Positions 1 to 7,682 of a stretch of 64,000 bases of DNA are shown one piece after another; within the stretch, counting starts at the first letter, position 1, and every line of letters starts with the position of its first letter. The position numbers and the translations under genes are program-made. The notes below the pieces were generated by a model. The model ran no database searches and was not told the origin of the DNA. It saw only the letters and a program-made list of their open reading frames with translations. The stretch is taken from NCBI RefSeq assembly GCF_001484965.1, contig NZ_LLYY01000008.1, positions 62,001 to 126,000 of the forward strand, in the 5' to 3' direction. This DNA comes from Shouchella shacheensis. Its GTDB lineage: Bacteria > Bacillota > Bacilli > Bacillales > Bacillaceae_D.

Positions 1-3
1 CCA

Positions 4-60
4 TTAACTGCCCCAATCATAAGATTGATAATCGGTTTCAGTATAGAACTTTATTTCCAT
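4..60 (-). other. 18-codon ORF with strong ribosome site, identity unknown
   Basis: On the minus strand a strong AAAAGGAGGG site (64-73) precedes ATG at 58-60, but the frame closes with TAA at 4-6 after only 18 codons (starts MEIKFYTE). It could be a leader peptide, the damaged start of a longer gene continuing past the window edge, or chance. The ribosome site is the only support; no family recognised. Confidence 0.2.
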
Positions 61-128
61 GTAAGACCCTCCTTTTAACTTGATCTGGCAGTCTAAAGAA
101 ACCTTAAGCGAGTGGACGCCGAAGCTAG

Positions 129-152
129 AAAAAACTTGCTAGAACGCTAGCA
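129..152 (-). terminator. Rho-independent terminator of the penicillin acylase gene
   Basis: On the minus strand TGCTAG-cgtt-CTAGCA is followed by AG and six T. It lies 15 bases after the acylase stop codon. Confidence 0.75.
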
Positions 153-166
153 CGCAAAAGCGATTT

Positions 167-2584
167 CTATTCAGGAACAAGCTGCAAGTGCTCACCTTCT
201 GCCCGATATACCTCTAAATCGGTCGAAGTCGCGTGAAATCGACCTTCCACCCAGTCTTCAAGCTGACTGTGGTACGTATCACTGGTCACGTGTCCTGATT
301 GGCCCGGGCCGACAATATGGTAGCTCTCGCTCAAGTCCTGCAAATCCATCACGCCTCGCCAGCCGGCTCCGTGGGTCGTCGCCCCGGTTTCACTGTTGTA
401 GCCGGCCGCCATAACCGTGATGCGGCTGCCATCCACGGGAGTAGGGCTTGCATTGAAGAGATAGTTAAGCGGAGTGACGGCCGCAAGCGGGTGGCTAAAC
501 GTCACCTGGTGGAACTCTCCCCATTGCCACTCCTCTGGCGTACTTCCTTGAAGCGCTTCGGCACGATCGACGGCTTGTTGAAGGCTGGCCGTGGCGACTT
601 CACCAAGACCGCCCCCTGCCTCGATCCACGGTCCAGCATCTCCAGCATGGGCCGCACGGATCAGCTCATCAACGATTCCAGCCCGGCCTTCAAATAGTTC
701 AAGCATTTCTTCTGGAATCCGCTCTTTAAACAGGAGGGCGGACAGCTCCTCCATCCAAAAATGAAACAGCAGCGGTCCGGCTTCCTCGCGGTTATCGAGC
801 TGGTTCCATGAGGCAAGCATTTCGAGCGCCTCTCTGTCGATGGCTCGCAAGCTCTCCTTATTTAGTGCCTCTGTTAAAATCGGAAGCATTTCTTCAGCCT
901 GCAGGTTCACGGTGTCCATCTGTAGCGTCTGCATGTCTTCGGCCGTGTGCGCATCGCTTTCTCCAAGTACATCAAGGATGCGTTGATGACGATAAGGTTG
1001 AGCCCATGTGTGCGAGAGATGATATGGGTAATCCTCTCCGCCAATTTGATTGTTTGCGGTGGAGATCATTCCTGATTCGGGGTTCACAATCTTCGGCAAC
1101 TCCTCCCAGGGAATGTAGCCTTCCCATTCATAATCCGCGTCCCAGCCTGGTACAGGCAAAAGGGCGTCTTCCTCACTTGAGCGTATCGGAATTTTTCCGT
1201 TGGCCCGGTAGGCAATCGTCCCGTCTGTACTCGCAAAAACAAAATTTTGCGCGGGGGTCTGGAAGTCGGTTAAGGCTTCGCTAAACGCGTCCCAATCATC
1301 GGCCCTGTTGTAATCCAACACGGCTTGAAGTTCCGTTGAAGCTTCGTGAGCGGTCCAGCGCATCGAGAGCGCGTAATCGGCTTCCTCATCAACATGAGCA
1401 TATTCAGAGAGGAGCGGTCCGTTCCTTGTCAGCACCACCTCATGCAACACAGGCTCTTCTTCTCCAGAGATCGCAATCTCTTCGGTGACGACCTCGGCAT
1501 CGTACCATTCTCCCTCATAGCGAAACTGTTCAGGGTTGTCAGGGTTGCGCTCTTCTAAATAAAGCTGCTGTACATCCGGCCCGACATTCGTCACGCCCCA
1601 GGCAATGTCTTGATTGTGACCAAGGATAATGCCAGGAACGCCAGCGAAAATCACGCCGGTCACATCGACGGTAGGGGAGGAGAGGTGGCTTTCATACCAG
1701 ATGCTCGGTGTTCCCATTCCTAGATGTGGATCATCGGCAAGAAGCGGCTGTCCGGACGCGGTTTTTTCCCCGGAAAGCACCCAGTTATTGCTTCCATTAA
1801 AAGGGTGAGGCAAATACGAGGAGACGTTGGCAAACGCTTTTTCTACATCCACGTCCGAATCCTTGACCGCTTCTAAAATCACAGGCCCATCCTCTGGATA
1901 GCTTGGCAAAAGATCCAGTGCTTCCTCTTCACTCACATTTTGGGCCAGCCAATAGCGAAACGCCTGCCCTTGCCAGTTGCCGCCAAGGTCATAGGCCATA
2001 TACTTGCCAATGGTAAGCGAATCAAGCGCTGTCCATGGTTCGGGCTCATAGCCTAGGAGGCGAAATTCTATTGGCAGCGTCCCTTCGTGTACGGCGTTTT
2101 CGATGTAGGCATTCACCCCCTCCGCGTATGCCTCTAAGTAGTCAAGTGTTTCACTGTTGTACGCAGATAAAGACGCTTCTGCTGCCCGTCTGAGCCCGAA
2201 GGTACGAAAATACTTATCGGTATCAAGCGCCGATTCACCAATAACCTCACTGAGCATCCCGGATGCCTGACGCCGGCTTAAGTCCATTTGAAACATGCGA
2301 TCCTGTGCAGTGATGTAGCCCTGACTGTAATATAAATCCTCATCGTTGTCTGCTTCAATATGGGGCACGCCCTGCTCGTCACGATAGACGTTCACCGGTG
2401 CATGGAGTCCCGCTAATGTGTGCTCGCCGCTCGTCTCTGGGATCGGTTTTTTCAGCTGTAAATAGGCCCAGAAAGCCACACCAATAAGCACAAAGACAAA
2501 AATTGTAATCGTAATGAGTACAATTCGTTTCCAGTTTAGTCTCTTTTTTGGCGGTAGCCGTCTTTCAGGTAAAGGCATGTTCAT
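167..2584 (-). CDS. Penicillin acylase family (Ntn-hydrolase) protein, membrane anchored
   Basis: An 805-residue member of the penicillin/acylhomoserine-lactone acylase family (peptidase S45), which cleaves amide bonds of acylated small molecules. The N-terminus is basic and followed by one hydrophobic helix (about residues 19-42), so the enzyme is probably tethered outside the membrane. Residues 60-250 form the alpha-subunit part. The autocatalytic nucleophile is expected at Ser265 in the FNGSNNW motif, which would become the N-terminus of the beta chain after self-cleavage; the beta part carries the usual DDPHLGM and GVTNVGPD motifs. Start ATG has GGGGGAA upstream. It stands alone, divergent from the epimerase-like gene, with its own terminator. 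The physiological substrate cannot be read from sequence; homologues act on beta-lactams or quorum signals. Confidence 0.85.
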   Translation of the reverse strand: MNMPLPERRLPPKKRLNWKRIVLITITIFVFVLIGVAFWAYLQLKKPIPETSGEHTLAGLHAPVNVYRDEQGVPHIEADNDEDLYYSQGYITAQDRMFQMDLSRRQASGMLSEVIGESALDTDKYFRTFGLRRAAEASLSAYNSETLDYLEAYAEGVNAYIENAVHEGTLPIEFRLLGYEPEPWTALDSLTIGKYMAYDLGGNWQGQAFRYWLAQNVSEEEALDLLPSYPEDGPVILEAVKDSDVDVEKAFANVSSYLPHPFNGSNNWVLSGEKTASGQPLLADDPHLGMGTPSIWYESHLSSPTVDVTGVIFAGVPGIILGHNQDIAWGVTNVGPDVQQLYLEERNPDNPEQFRYEGEWYDAEVVTEEIAISGEEEPVLHEVVLTRNGPLLSEYAHVDEEADYALSMRWTAHEASTELQAVLDYNRADDWDAFSEALTDFQTPAQNFVFASTDGTIAYRANGKIPIRSSEEDALLPVPGWDADYEWEGYIPWEELPKIVNPESGMISTANNQIGGEDYPYHLSHTWAQPYRHQRILDVLGESDAHTAEDMQTLQMDTVNLQAEEMLPILTEALNKESLRAIDREALEMLASWNQLDNREEAGPLLFHFWMEELSALLFKERIPEEMLELFEGRAGIVDELIRAAHAGDAGPWIEAGGGLGEVATASLQQAVDRAEALQGSTPEEWQWGEFHQVTFSHPLAAVTPLNYLFNASPTPVDGSRITVMAAGYNSETGATTHGAGWRGVMDLQDLSESYHIVGPGQSGHVTSDTYHSQLEDWVEGRFHATSTDLEVYRAEGEHLQLVPE

Positions 2585-2750
2585 AAAATTCCCCCTTGTC
2601 TATATAAGAAAACGGTTACAACTTAGGGTATTCGGGATGAGCAAGCAATAATCCTGCTAGATGGATTCTGCAAACAACGTAAGCGTTCTTGCAATTTTTG
2701 TTCAATCCTTCATACTACGAAAGTAAAGAGGGAGAGAGGAAGGGAAATTA

Positions 2751-3635
2751 ATGATCGTCATCGAGAATGAGTGGTTGAAAGTGAGTATCGCCAGCCGTGG
2801 GGCAGAGGTGCGCGAGGTTGTTCATAAGAAAAACGAGCGAAGTTATATGTGGGAGGGTGACCCTACTTACTGGGGACGTATATCCCCCGTGCTTTTCCCG
2901 ATTGTCGGGCGTTTGAAGAAGGATCGCTATCAAGTGGATGGAGTGCAGTATGAGCTTTCGCAACATGGATTTTTGCGTGACCAAACGTTCACGATCGGGA
3001 AGATAAATACAGAGCAAGCGGAATTTATTTTTCAATCAGAAGGGCGCTTTCAAGAGCAATATCCGTATGAGTTTAAGGCTGTGATTACGTATTCCCTTCA
3101 GCGGGAAACGCTCTCCGTTCACTGGGAGGTTACGAACGAAACTAACGAAGCGATGTATTTTTCCATTGGCGCTCACCCGGCATTTCGCGTTCCACAGTTC
3201 GAAGGGGAAACGATCAACGACTACGAGGTAACGCTGAGGCCAGCGGAAGGGAAAACGGTGATGGAATACGAGCTTTCAGAAGGACTGGTCCGTGAAAAAG
3301 AACTGCTCACCAGTATGGATCGAGCGATTCCACTAAGCCACTCTGCTTTTAAAAATGACGCTCTGATCTTTAGCCATATAGACAGTGTGCGGCTCGCGTC
3401 AACAAAAAACAAATTTGCCATTGACGTCGTGCTCCCAGGCTTCCCATTCTTGGGGATTTGGTCGAAATACGATGAGAAAGAGGAGCGCATCGCCCCTTTT
3501 GTTTGCATCGAGCCATGGTACGGGCTTGCTGATATGGAAAAAGCAACGGGGGAATTAAGCGAGAAAACCGGTATGAACAAACTGGAAGCGTCTGAGGTGT
3601 TTCAGGCGGAATATCAAATGACCTTTTACGAATGA
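2751..3635 (+). CDS. Aldose 1-epimerase family protein (LacX/GalM-like)
   Basis: A 294-residue cytosolic protein of the galactose-mutarotase fold, in the LacX-like branch (starts from a conserved MIVIENEWLKVSI-type strand). Motifs: VLFPIVGRLK near residue 46, QHGFLRD with the first conserved His near residue 72, GAHPAFRVP with the second near 141, and CIEPWYG with the likely catalytic Glu near 255. The family interconverts alpha and beta anomers of aldohexoses or related sugars. The ribosome site is GAGGAAGGG. A possible promoter has TTGCAA at 2689-2694. It is monocistronic with a terminator right behind. True substrate unknown. Confidence 0.85.
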   Translation: MIVIENEWLKVSIASRGAEVREVVHKKNERSYMWEGDPTYWGRISPVLFPIVGRLKKDRYQVDGVQYELSQHGFLRDQTFTIGKINTEQAEFIFQSEGRFQEQYPYEFKAVITYSLQRETLSVHWEVTNETNEAMYFSIGAHPAFRVPQFEGETINDYEVTLRPAEGKTVMEYELSEGLVREKELLTSMDRAIPLSHSAFKNDALIFSHIDSVRLASTKNKFAIDVVLPGFPFLGIWSKYDEKEERIAPFVCIEPWYGLADMEKATGELSEKTGMNKLEASEVFQAEYQMTFYE

Positions 3636-3642
3636 AGGAGAA

Positions 3643-3669
3643 GCATCGCTCAATGGGCGGTGTTTTTTT
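3643..3669 (+). terminator. Terminator of the epimerase-like gene
   Basis: CATCGC-tcaatgg-GCGGTG (one G-U pair) followed by a run of seven T, 10 bases after the stop codon. Confidence 0.65.
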
Positions 3670-3693
3670 CTGAAAAAAAACAGCCGTATTTTA

Positions 3694-3727
3694 TATAACA
3701 GTGTTTACTTTTTTCTTCTGTTATAAT
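3694..3727 (+). promoter_or_regulatory. Promoter with inverted TATAACAG / CTGTTATA repeat
   Basis: TATAACAG (3694-3701) and CTGTTATA (3718-3725) form a perfect 8-bp inverted repeat. The right arm overlaps a consensus -10 TATAAT (3722-3727) of the small downstream gene; no good -35 is visible. The same half-sites recur at the isocitrate lyase promoter. Binding protein unknown. Confidence 0.5.
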
Positions 3728-3777
3728 ACAATACAAGTAACAAGCTCACATCAAAACGAAACCGAGGAGGGGTTCCT

Positions 3778-3927
3778 ATGCAAGAACCGAAAGTACGTAC
3801 ACACATCGAGTTTTCTAGTATGACGGATTTGAGAACATGCCAAGATTGTGGTGAAGTGATGACGGACGCAGAAGAGACAGTTTTCACCCAATGTGACCGC
3901 TGCTTGCGGCATGTGGACCATAATTAA
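3778..3927 (+). CDS. Small zinc-ribbon protein, YhfH-like
   Basis: A 49-residue protein, with GAGGAGGGG seven bases before ATG. Four cysteines are arranged CQDC (19 residues) CDRC, a treble-clef or rubredoxin-type zinc ribbon, and the length matches the small YhfH-type proteins of Bacillus, whose function is not established. It has its own promoter region with an inverted repeat and its own perfect terminator, so it is a monocistronic expressed unit. Identification as YhfH rests on size and Cys pattern only. Confidence 0.7.
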   Translation: MQEPKVRTHIEFSSMTDLRTCQDCGEVMTDAEETVFTQCDRCLRHVDHN

Positions 3928-3937
3928 GACGGGTTAG

Positions 3938-3971
3938 ATGAGTTCGAGGGAATTCCTCGAACTCATTTTTT
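3938..3971 (+). terminator. Perfect terminator after the zinc-ribbon gene
   Basis: ATGAGTTCGAGG / CCTCGAACTCAT with a 5-base loop and then TTTTT. The 12-bp stem has no mismatch. Confidence 0.85.
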
Positions 3972-3997
3972 GAGCGGATATGTAGGTAGAGGGAGTG

Positions 3998-4153
3998 GTG
4001 AGTGTGAGTGAGGAGGGCTCGAATGTGGGTGAGAAGGGCTCGGATGTGAGAGAGAAGAGCGCGGATGTGAGAGAGAAGAGATCGGATGTGAGAGAGAAAG
4101 TCGCGGATGTGAGAGAGAAGGGCGCAGATGTGAGAGAGAAGGCTCGAATGTGA
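3998..4153 (+). repeat. Tandem 21-bp repeat, in frame as a 7-residue DVREKxA repeat
   Basis: About six to seven units of GGATGTGAGAGAGAAGNGC lie head to tail (clearest 4040-4140), decaying at both ends. The period is exactly seven codons. From GTG at 3998 the plus frame reads VSVSEEGS... then repeats D-V-R-E-K-x-A/S until TGA at 4151-4153, with no stop inside. No convincing ribosome site precedes it, and it sits between the terminator of the zinc-ribbon gene and the terminator of isocitrate lyase. The minus strand is also open through the array (SLTSxLF repeats), a consequence of the period. I treat it as an intergenic repeat array of unproven coding status. Confidence 0.75.
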
Positions 4154-4203
4154 GCGAGAAGAAGGGCCCGAATGTGAATGAACAAGAAAAAATGCAGAGA
4201 AAT

Positions 4204-4236
4204 TGAAAAAGCGAGCGTCTCCCCACGGGCGCTCGC
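4204..4236 (-). terminator. Terminator of isocitrate lyase
   Basis: On the minus strand GCGAGCG-cccgtggggaga-CGCTCGC is followed by TTTTTC. It begins ten bases past the aceA stop codon. Confidence 0.75.
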
Positions 4237-4245
4237 TCTTCTCAT

Positions 4246-5535
4246 TTAAAACTGTGCCGCCTCGGTCGATCCAGCAAGGGCCGTCGTTGAGGAGGTTCCC
4301 CCTGCAATGGCCTGAGCCACCTCGTCAAAGTAGCCTGTGCCAACCTCGCGTTGGTGGCGGGTGGCGGTGTAGCCCTTTGCTTCAGCGGCAAATTCGTTTT
4401 GCTGTAGCTCCGAGTAAGCGCCCATGCCCCGCTCTCTGTAGCCGCTAGCCAGTTCAAACATACTGTAATTAAGCGCATGGAAGCCAGCGAGCGTCACAAA
4501 TTGGAATTTGTACCCCATTTTTGCAATTTCTTTTTGAAAGGTCTCAATCGCCTCTTTATCGAGATTGGCTTCCCAGTTGAAGGATGGGGAGCAGTTGTAC
4601 GCGAGAAGTTTAGTCGGATACTTTTCATGAATTGCCTCCGCAAACTGTCTGGCCTCTTCAAGACTTGGCTTCGATGTCTCGCACCAGATCAGGTCGGCAA
4701 AAGGGGCATAAGAAAGTCCGCGAGCAATCGCCTGCTGAATGCCTGCATTCGTACGGTAAAAGCCTTCAGCCGTCCGCTCTCCGGTGATAAATTTCGCATC
4801 CACGGGGTCAATGTCGCTCGTAATCAAGTCCGCGGCGTCGGCATCTGTTCGCGCTAACACCACGGTTGGTGTCCCGGATACATCGGCGGCAAAACGCGCC
4901 GCGACAAGATTGCGCACCGCGGTTTGTGTCGGAATGAGCACCTTCCCGCCTAGATGGCCGCATTTCTTTTCTGAAGCGAGCTGATCTTCAAGGTGAACGC
5001 CGGAAGCGCCTGCCTCAATCATCGCCTTCATCAGCTCAAACACATTCAGCTGCCCACCAAACCCGGCTTCAGCATCGGCAATGATCGGGGCGAAGTAGTC
5101 CACGTCATCGCTGCCTTCCATATGCTGAATTTGGTCGGCGCGAGAGAGGGCGTTGTTGATACGCTTCACGACTTGGGGCACTGAATTCGCAGGATAAAGG
5201 CTTTGATCGGGGTACATTTCCCCAGCCAAGTTTGCGTCAGCTGCGACTTGCCAACCGCTCAAGTAAATCGCTTTCAGACCTGCTTTGACTTGCTGCACCG
5301 CCTGGTTTCCGGTAAGCGCCCCAAGCGAGTGGATGTAGTCTTCTGTATGCAAGTAGTCCCATAGTTTCTTTGCGCCCGTTTTGGCGAGCGTATGCTCTAC
5401 GGACAGTGAGCCGCGCAGCCTCACAACATCTTCCGCGGAATACGGACGTTCAATCCCTTGCCAGCGCTGCTCTTTTTCCCACTGTCTGTTCAATTCGTCG
5501 ACTTGTTGCTGAAAGCTTTCGTTCATTTCTCTCAT
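4246..5535 (-). CDS. aceA: Isocitrate lyase
   Basis: A 429-residue enzyme of the glyoxylate bypass, splitting isocitrate to succinate and glyoxylate in the cytosol so that acetyl-CoA can feed biosynthesis. The catalytic loop [14 protein letters not shown] (about residues 189-202) with its active-site Cys is intact. Asp and Glu ligands for magnesium are present in the [10 protein letters not shown] and LARTDADAA stretches. Length fits the bacterial short form. The start is preceded by GGGAGATGAGAG. Malate synthase, the partner enzyme, is not in the window. The gene lies alone under a promoter rich in TGTT/AACA dyads. It neighbours an acyl-CoA/carboxylate cluster on the other side, consistent with growth on C2-generating substrates. 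Confidence 0.95.
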   Translation of the reverse strand: MREMNESFQQQVDELNRQWEKEQRWQGIERPYSAEDVVRLRGSLSVEHTLAKTGAKKLWDYLHTEDYIHSLGALTGNQAVQQVKAGLKAIYLSGWQVAADANLAGEMYPDQSLYPANSVPQVVKRINNALSRADQIQHMEGSDDVDYFAPIIADAEAGFGGQLNVFELMKAMIEAGASGVHLEDQLASEKKCGHLGGKVLIPTQTAVRNLVAARFAADVSGTPTVVLARTDADAADLITSDIDPVDAKFITGERTAEGFYRTNAGIQQAIARGLSYAPFADLIWCETSKPSLEEARQFAEAIHEKYPTKLLAYNCSPSFNWEANLDKEAIETFQKEIAKMGYKFQFVTLAGFHALNYSMFELASGYRERGMGAYSELQQNEFAAEAKGYTATRHQREVGTGYFDEVAQAIAGGTSSTTALAGSTEAAQF

Positions 5536-5543
5536 CTCCCTTT

Positions 5544-5606
5544 CTGTTATATTACAGATTTGGTTACATGTATTAATATATAACAGTTGATGTTGTTATG
5601 CAACAG
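5544..5606 (-). promoter_or_regulatory. aceA promoter with two TGTT-N4-A(A)CA dyads
   Basis: Read on the minus strand, TTGCAT (5603-5598), a 17-bp spacer and TATATT (5580-5575) make a plausible SigA promoter. TGTTATGCAACA (5594-5605) overlaps the -35, CTGTTATA (5586-5579) touches the -10, and TGTTATATTACA (5545-5556) lies in the leader next to the ribosome site. The half-sites match the inverted repeat at 3694-3725. Regulator not identified. Confidence 0.5.
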
Positions 5607-5866
5607 ATTTTTTTGAAAAATTTTGCGCGGGTGGCTGGCTCTTTAACGCTTTCGCGGGGTGTATACTTAATACTGTTTGCATGTGTACCAAGAGAGAAAA
5701 GTCTCTAATATGGACTTGCTTCGGGATCAGAAGCGCAAAAAAAAAGGGGAAGAAGATGTATGAAAGAGAGGATGCTTACTAACGAGCGATCTTCAAGGTG
5801 GAGTTTGAGAAATAAGCACGGGGATTCTAAGAGTGCTGGTAGAGGTCTGGTCCTTTCCGTTCAAGG
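5607..5866. other. Intergenic stretch between aceA and the HMG-CoA lyase gene
   Basis: No gene I can support. A 50-codon open frame from ATG 5760 has purine-rich sequence before it but runs through the terminator hairpin at 5871-5899, so I do not call it. Confidence 0.4.
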
Positions 5867-5903
5867 GAGAAAGGGGCACTGTCATTCCCGGTGCCCCTTC
5901 CAC
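5867..5903 (-). terminator. Terminator hairpin after the HMG-CoA lyase gene
   Basis: AAGGGGCAC-11 bases-GTGCCCCTT is a perfect 9-bp stem; on the minus strand it is followed by TCTCCCTT, a weak T tract. Confidence 0.6.
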
Positions 5904-5914
5904 AAGCTCTGAGT

Positions 5915-6814
5915 TTAAGCTTTCGTCAACTCGGACCGTTTGCCCGCCTTCATCACTAACCCATCAAGCGCCTTGCCCATCCAAGATTCCACGTCTTTAG
6001 CGAGGGCAATGACCGCGTCAAGATCTACTCCTGTCTGTATATCCATCTCGTGGAATAGATGAACCAAGTCTTCTGTGCAAATATTTCCTGTCGCCTTTGG
6101 GGCAAACGGACAGCCGCCCAGTCCGCCAATGGAGGAATCAAAGTGGGAAACACCTGCTTCATAGCCAGCAACCACATTTGCGAGGCCAAGGCCGCGAGTG
6201 TTATGAAAATGGAGGCCGAGGGAAGTTTCGGTTCCAAACTGTTGGTAGAAACGTTGGACCACTGTTTTCACTTGCATGGGATTAGCCATTCCTGTTGTAT
6301 CGGCGAGAACGATTTCCTTTACCCCTGATAGGAGAAACTGCTCGCACACGCGAAACACGCGGTCAGTGGGCACATCGCCGCTAAAGGGGCAGCCGAAAGA
6401 AGTCGCAAGCACGGCGACAGTCGGACGCTCAGAGGCGGCCTCCCGGACGGAGGGCAGGAGGTCCTGCAATCCTTCGTCAACGGTTCGACGCGCGTTTTTT
6501 TGGTTAAAGGCATCGCTTGCGGCCATGGTGACATGAAGCACATCGATTTTCGTTTTCAGTGCCCTGGCAATCCCCGATTGGCTAAGTGCCAGCCCTGCAA
6601 TGCTGACGCCCGCACGTGGCTGCCATGTGCTCATCACGTCCTCGGCATCAGCCATTGTCGGGACAAGCTTGCGGTTCACAAATGACACCGCTTCCAGTTT
6701 TGGGATGCCGCTTGCCGCAGCTCGTTCCATCATCTCGATTTTCTGGTCGACGGATAAAAACGTCTTTTCATTTTGCAGCCCATCTCTAGGTCCTACCTCA
6801 CAAATCTGTATCAT
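5915..6814 (-). CDS. Hydroxymethylglutaryl-CoA lyase
   Basis: A 299-residue TIM-barrel lyase of the HMG-CoA lyase/DRE family, cleaving 3-hydroxy-3-methylglutaryl-CoA to acetyl-CoA and acetoacetate. N-terminal EVGPRDGLQNE carries the catalytic Arg and metal-binding Asp, LHFHNTRGLG the two metal His, and GGLGGCPFAP the mobile-loop catalytic Cys typical of true HMG-CoA lyases. The open frame extends 20 codons upstream, but ATG 6814 has GAAGGAGG eight bases before it and gives the conserved N-terminus. The start overlaps the end of the GntR gene by 17 bp, so the two are co-translated. With the neighbouring CoA-transferase it could activate and cleave a branched C5-C6 hydroxy-acid; a citramalyl-CoA-type substrate is also possible. 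Confidence 0.85.
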   Translation of the reverse strand: MIQICEVGPRDGLQNEKTFLSVDQKIEMMERAAASGIPKLEAVSFVNRKLVPTMADAEDVMSTWQPRAGVSIAGLALSQSGIARALKTKIDVLHVTMAASDAFNQKNARRTVDEGLQDLLPSVREAASERPTVAVLATSFGCPFSGDVPTDRVFRVCEQFLLSGVKEIVLADTTGMANPMQVKTVVQRFYQQFGTETSLGLHFHNTRGLGLANVVAGYEAGVSHFDSSIGGLGGCPFAPKATGNICTEDLVHLFHEMDIQTGVDLDAVIALAKDVESWMGKALDGLVMKAGKRSELTKA

Positions 6815-7457
6815 CGGTTTTTCCTCCTTCATAGTAATGAAGCACGTAATCCCTTCCTCTGAAAATATGTTCATTCATTGCTGCTCTCGCTCGTTCGCTG
6901 TCTCGCTTTGAAATAGCTTGCACGATGGTCTGGTGAGCGCCAAGCGATTGCCACAACCCCTCTTCACCGAACCAATAGAAAGACCGGTAAATAAACGGGA
7001 GGACGACAACTTTCGAGATCAACTCCTGAACATGCTTGTTTTGACTGGCTTGAAAAACAGCGTCGTGGAAACGTTTATTCACCTCTATAATGCGATGAAT
7101 GCGTTTGGAATGGGGCTGTTGGGTTGTCCGTATTGCTTCCTCGTAGTTGGCGTTGGCTTGCATCATTTGTTCAATGTCTGAGGCCGTATGGTGGGCGGAA
7201 GCCTGCCCGGCGGCATAGCTTTCGAGCATCGCTCTAAGGTCATAAATTTGACGCAAGTCGTCTTTTGAAAACGTTCGAACGGTAAACCCCCTCTTTAACG
7301 GTGTGATTAGGCCGTCAAATTCGAGTTGCTTCAATGCGCTTCTAATCGGAGTGCGGCTCACATCCCAATCCTTCGTAAGTCCTTCTTCTGTTAACCGCTT
7401 GCCTTGGGCATACACTCCCGTCACGATGGCTTCTTTGATTTGTTCATATACGCTCAT
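6798..7457 (-). CDS. GntR-family regulator (FadR/FCD type)
   Basis: A 219-residue repressor. A winged helix-turn-helix occupies residues 1-65 (LTEEGLTKDWDVSRTPIRSALKQLE is the recognition region), followed by an all-helical FCD ligand domain from about 75 with conserved Asp/His metal-ligand positions (LRAMLESYAAG; RFHDAVF). FCD regulators usually sense an organic acid. It is first gene of an operon with HMG-CoA lyase and is divergent from the CoA-transferase/symporter operon, with TGTATACA dyads between them, so it most likely controls both arms and itself. Start ATG has GAGGTG upstream. Confidence 0.9.
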   Translation of the reverse strand: MSVYEQIKEAIVTGVYAQGKRLTEEGLTKDWDVSRTPIRSALKQLEFDGLITPLKRGFTVRTFSKDDLRQIYDLRAMLESYAAGQASAHHTASDIEQMMQANANYEEAIRTTQQPHSKRIHRIIEVNKRFHDAVFQASQNKHVQELISKVVVLPFIYRSFYWFGEEGLWQSLGAHQTIVQAISKRDSERARAAMNEHIFRGRDYVLHYYEGGKTDDTDL

Positions 7458-7474
7458 GTCAACACCTCAGACCT

Positions 7475-7503
7475 ATCTTATCGAATGTTGGCAGTGTTGG
7501 CAA
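7475..7503 (-). promoter_or_regulatory. Promoter of the gntR-HMG-CoA lyase operon
   Basis: On the minus strand TTGCCA (7503-7498), 17-bp spacer, TAAGAT (7480-7475). Close to SigA consensus; an operator dyad lies just upstream of the -35. Confidence 0.55.
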
Positions 7504-7509
7504 TTAGAA

Positions 7510-7519
7510 ATGTATACAA
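7510..7519. promoter_or_regulatory. GntR operator half 1: ATGTATACAA
   Basis: Near-perfect dyad around TGTATACA, seven bases upstream of the gntR -35. Matches the TTGTATACAA-like operator type common for FCD GntR regulators. Confidence 0.6.
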
Positions 7520-7615
7520 ATGTGTTGGAGGAAGAAGATTTAATTGATGAATAAAATCTGTTATTTAAGGGTTTATGGGATATATATTAAACTTTTTAAA
7601 AATTACATTAGACTT

Positions 7616-7627
7616 TTTGTATACAAA
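7616..7627. promoter_or_regulatory. GntR operator 2: TTTGTATACAAA
   Basis: Perfect 12-bp palindrome 56 bases before the CoA-transferase start, overlapping the likely plus-strand -10 region, about 106 bp from operator 1 (ten helical turns). Expected to repress the plus operon. Confidence 0.7.
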
Positions 7628-7644
7628 GTGGTAGATTAGATGAA

Positions 7645-7659
7645 AAGAAAGCGCTGACA
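7645..7659 (+). promoter_or_regulatory. Candidate cre (CcpA) site
   Basis: AAGAAAGCGCTGACA fits the 15-base cre pattern WTGNAANCGNWNNCW with one mismatch and lies between the operator and the CoA-transferase start. Suggests carbon catabolite repression of the operon. Confidence 0.45.
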
Positions 7660-7682
7660 TTTAAAGAAGGATGTGATTCATC

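Noticed and set aside
299-1558. Plus-strand frames inside the penicillin acylase gene
   Set aside because: Antisense shadows of a well-supported long gene without ribosome sites.
3998-4153. Repeat array as a possible CRISPR
   Set aside because: Units are directly adjacent without unique spacers and no cas genes are nearby.
3934-4245. 103-codon minus-strand frame of SLTSxLF repeats behind aceA
   Set aside because: It is the antisense image of the 21-bp repeat, starts inside the aceA terminator and has no ribosome site.
5760-5912. 50-codon open frame with purine-rich upstream sequence
   Set aside because: It reads through the perfect terminator hairpin of the HMG-CoA lyase gene and has no protein-like features.
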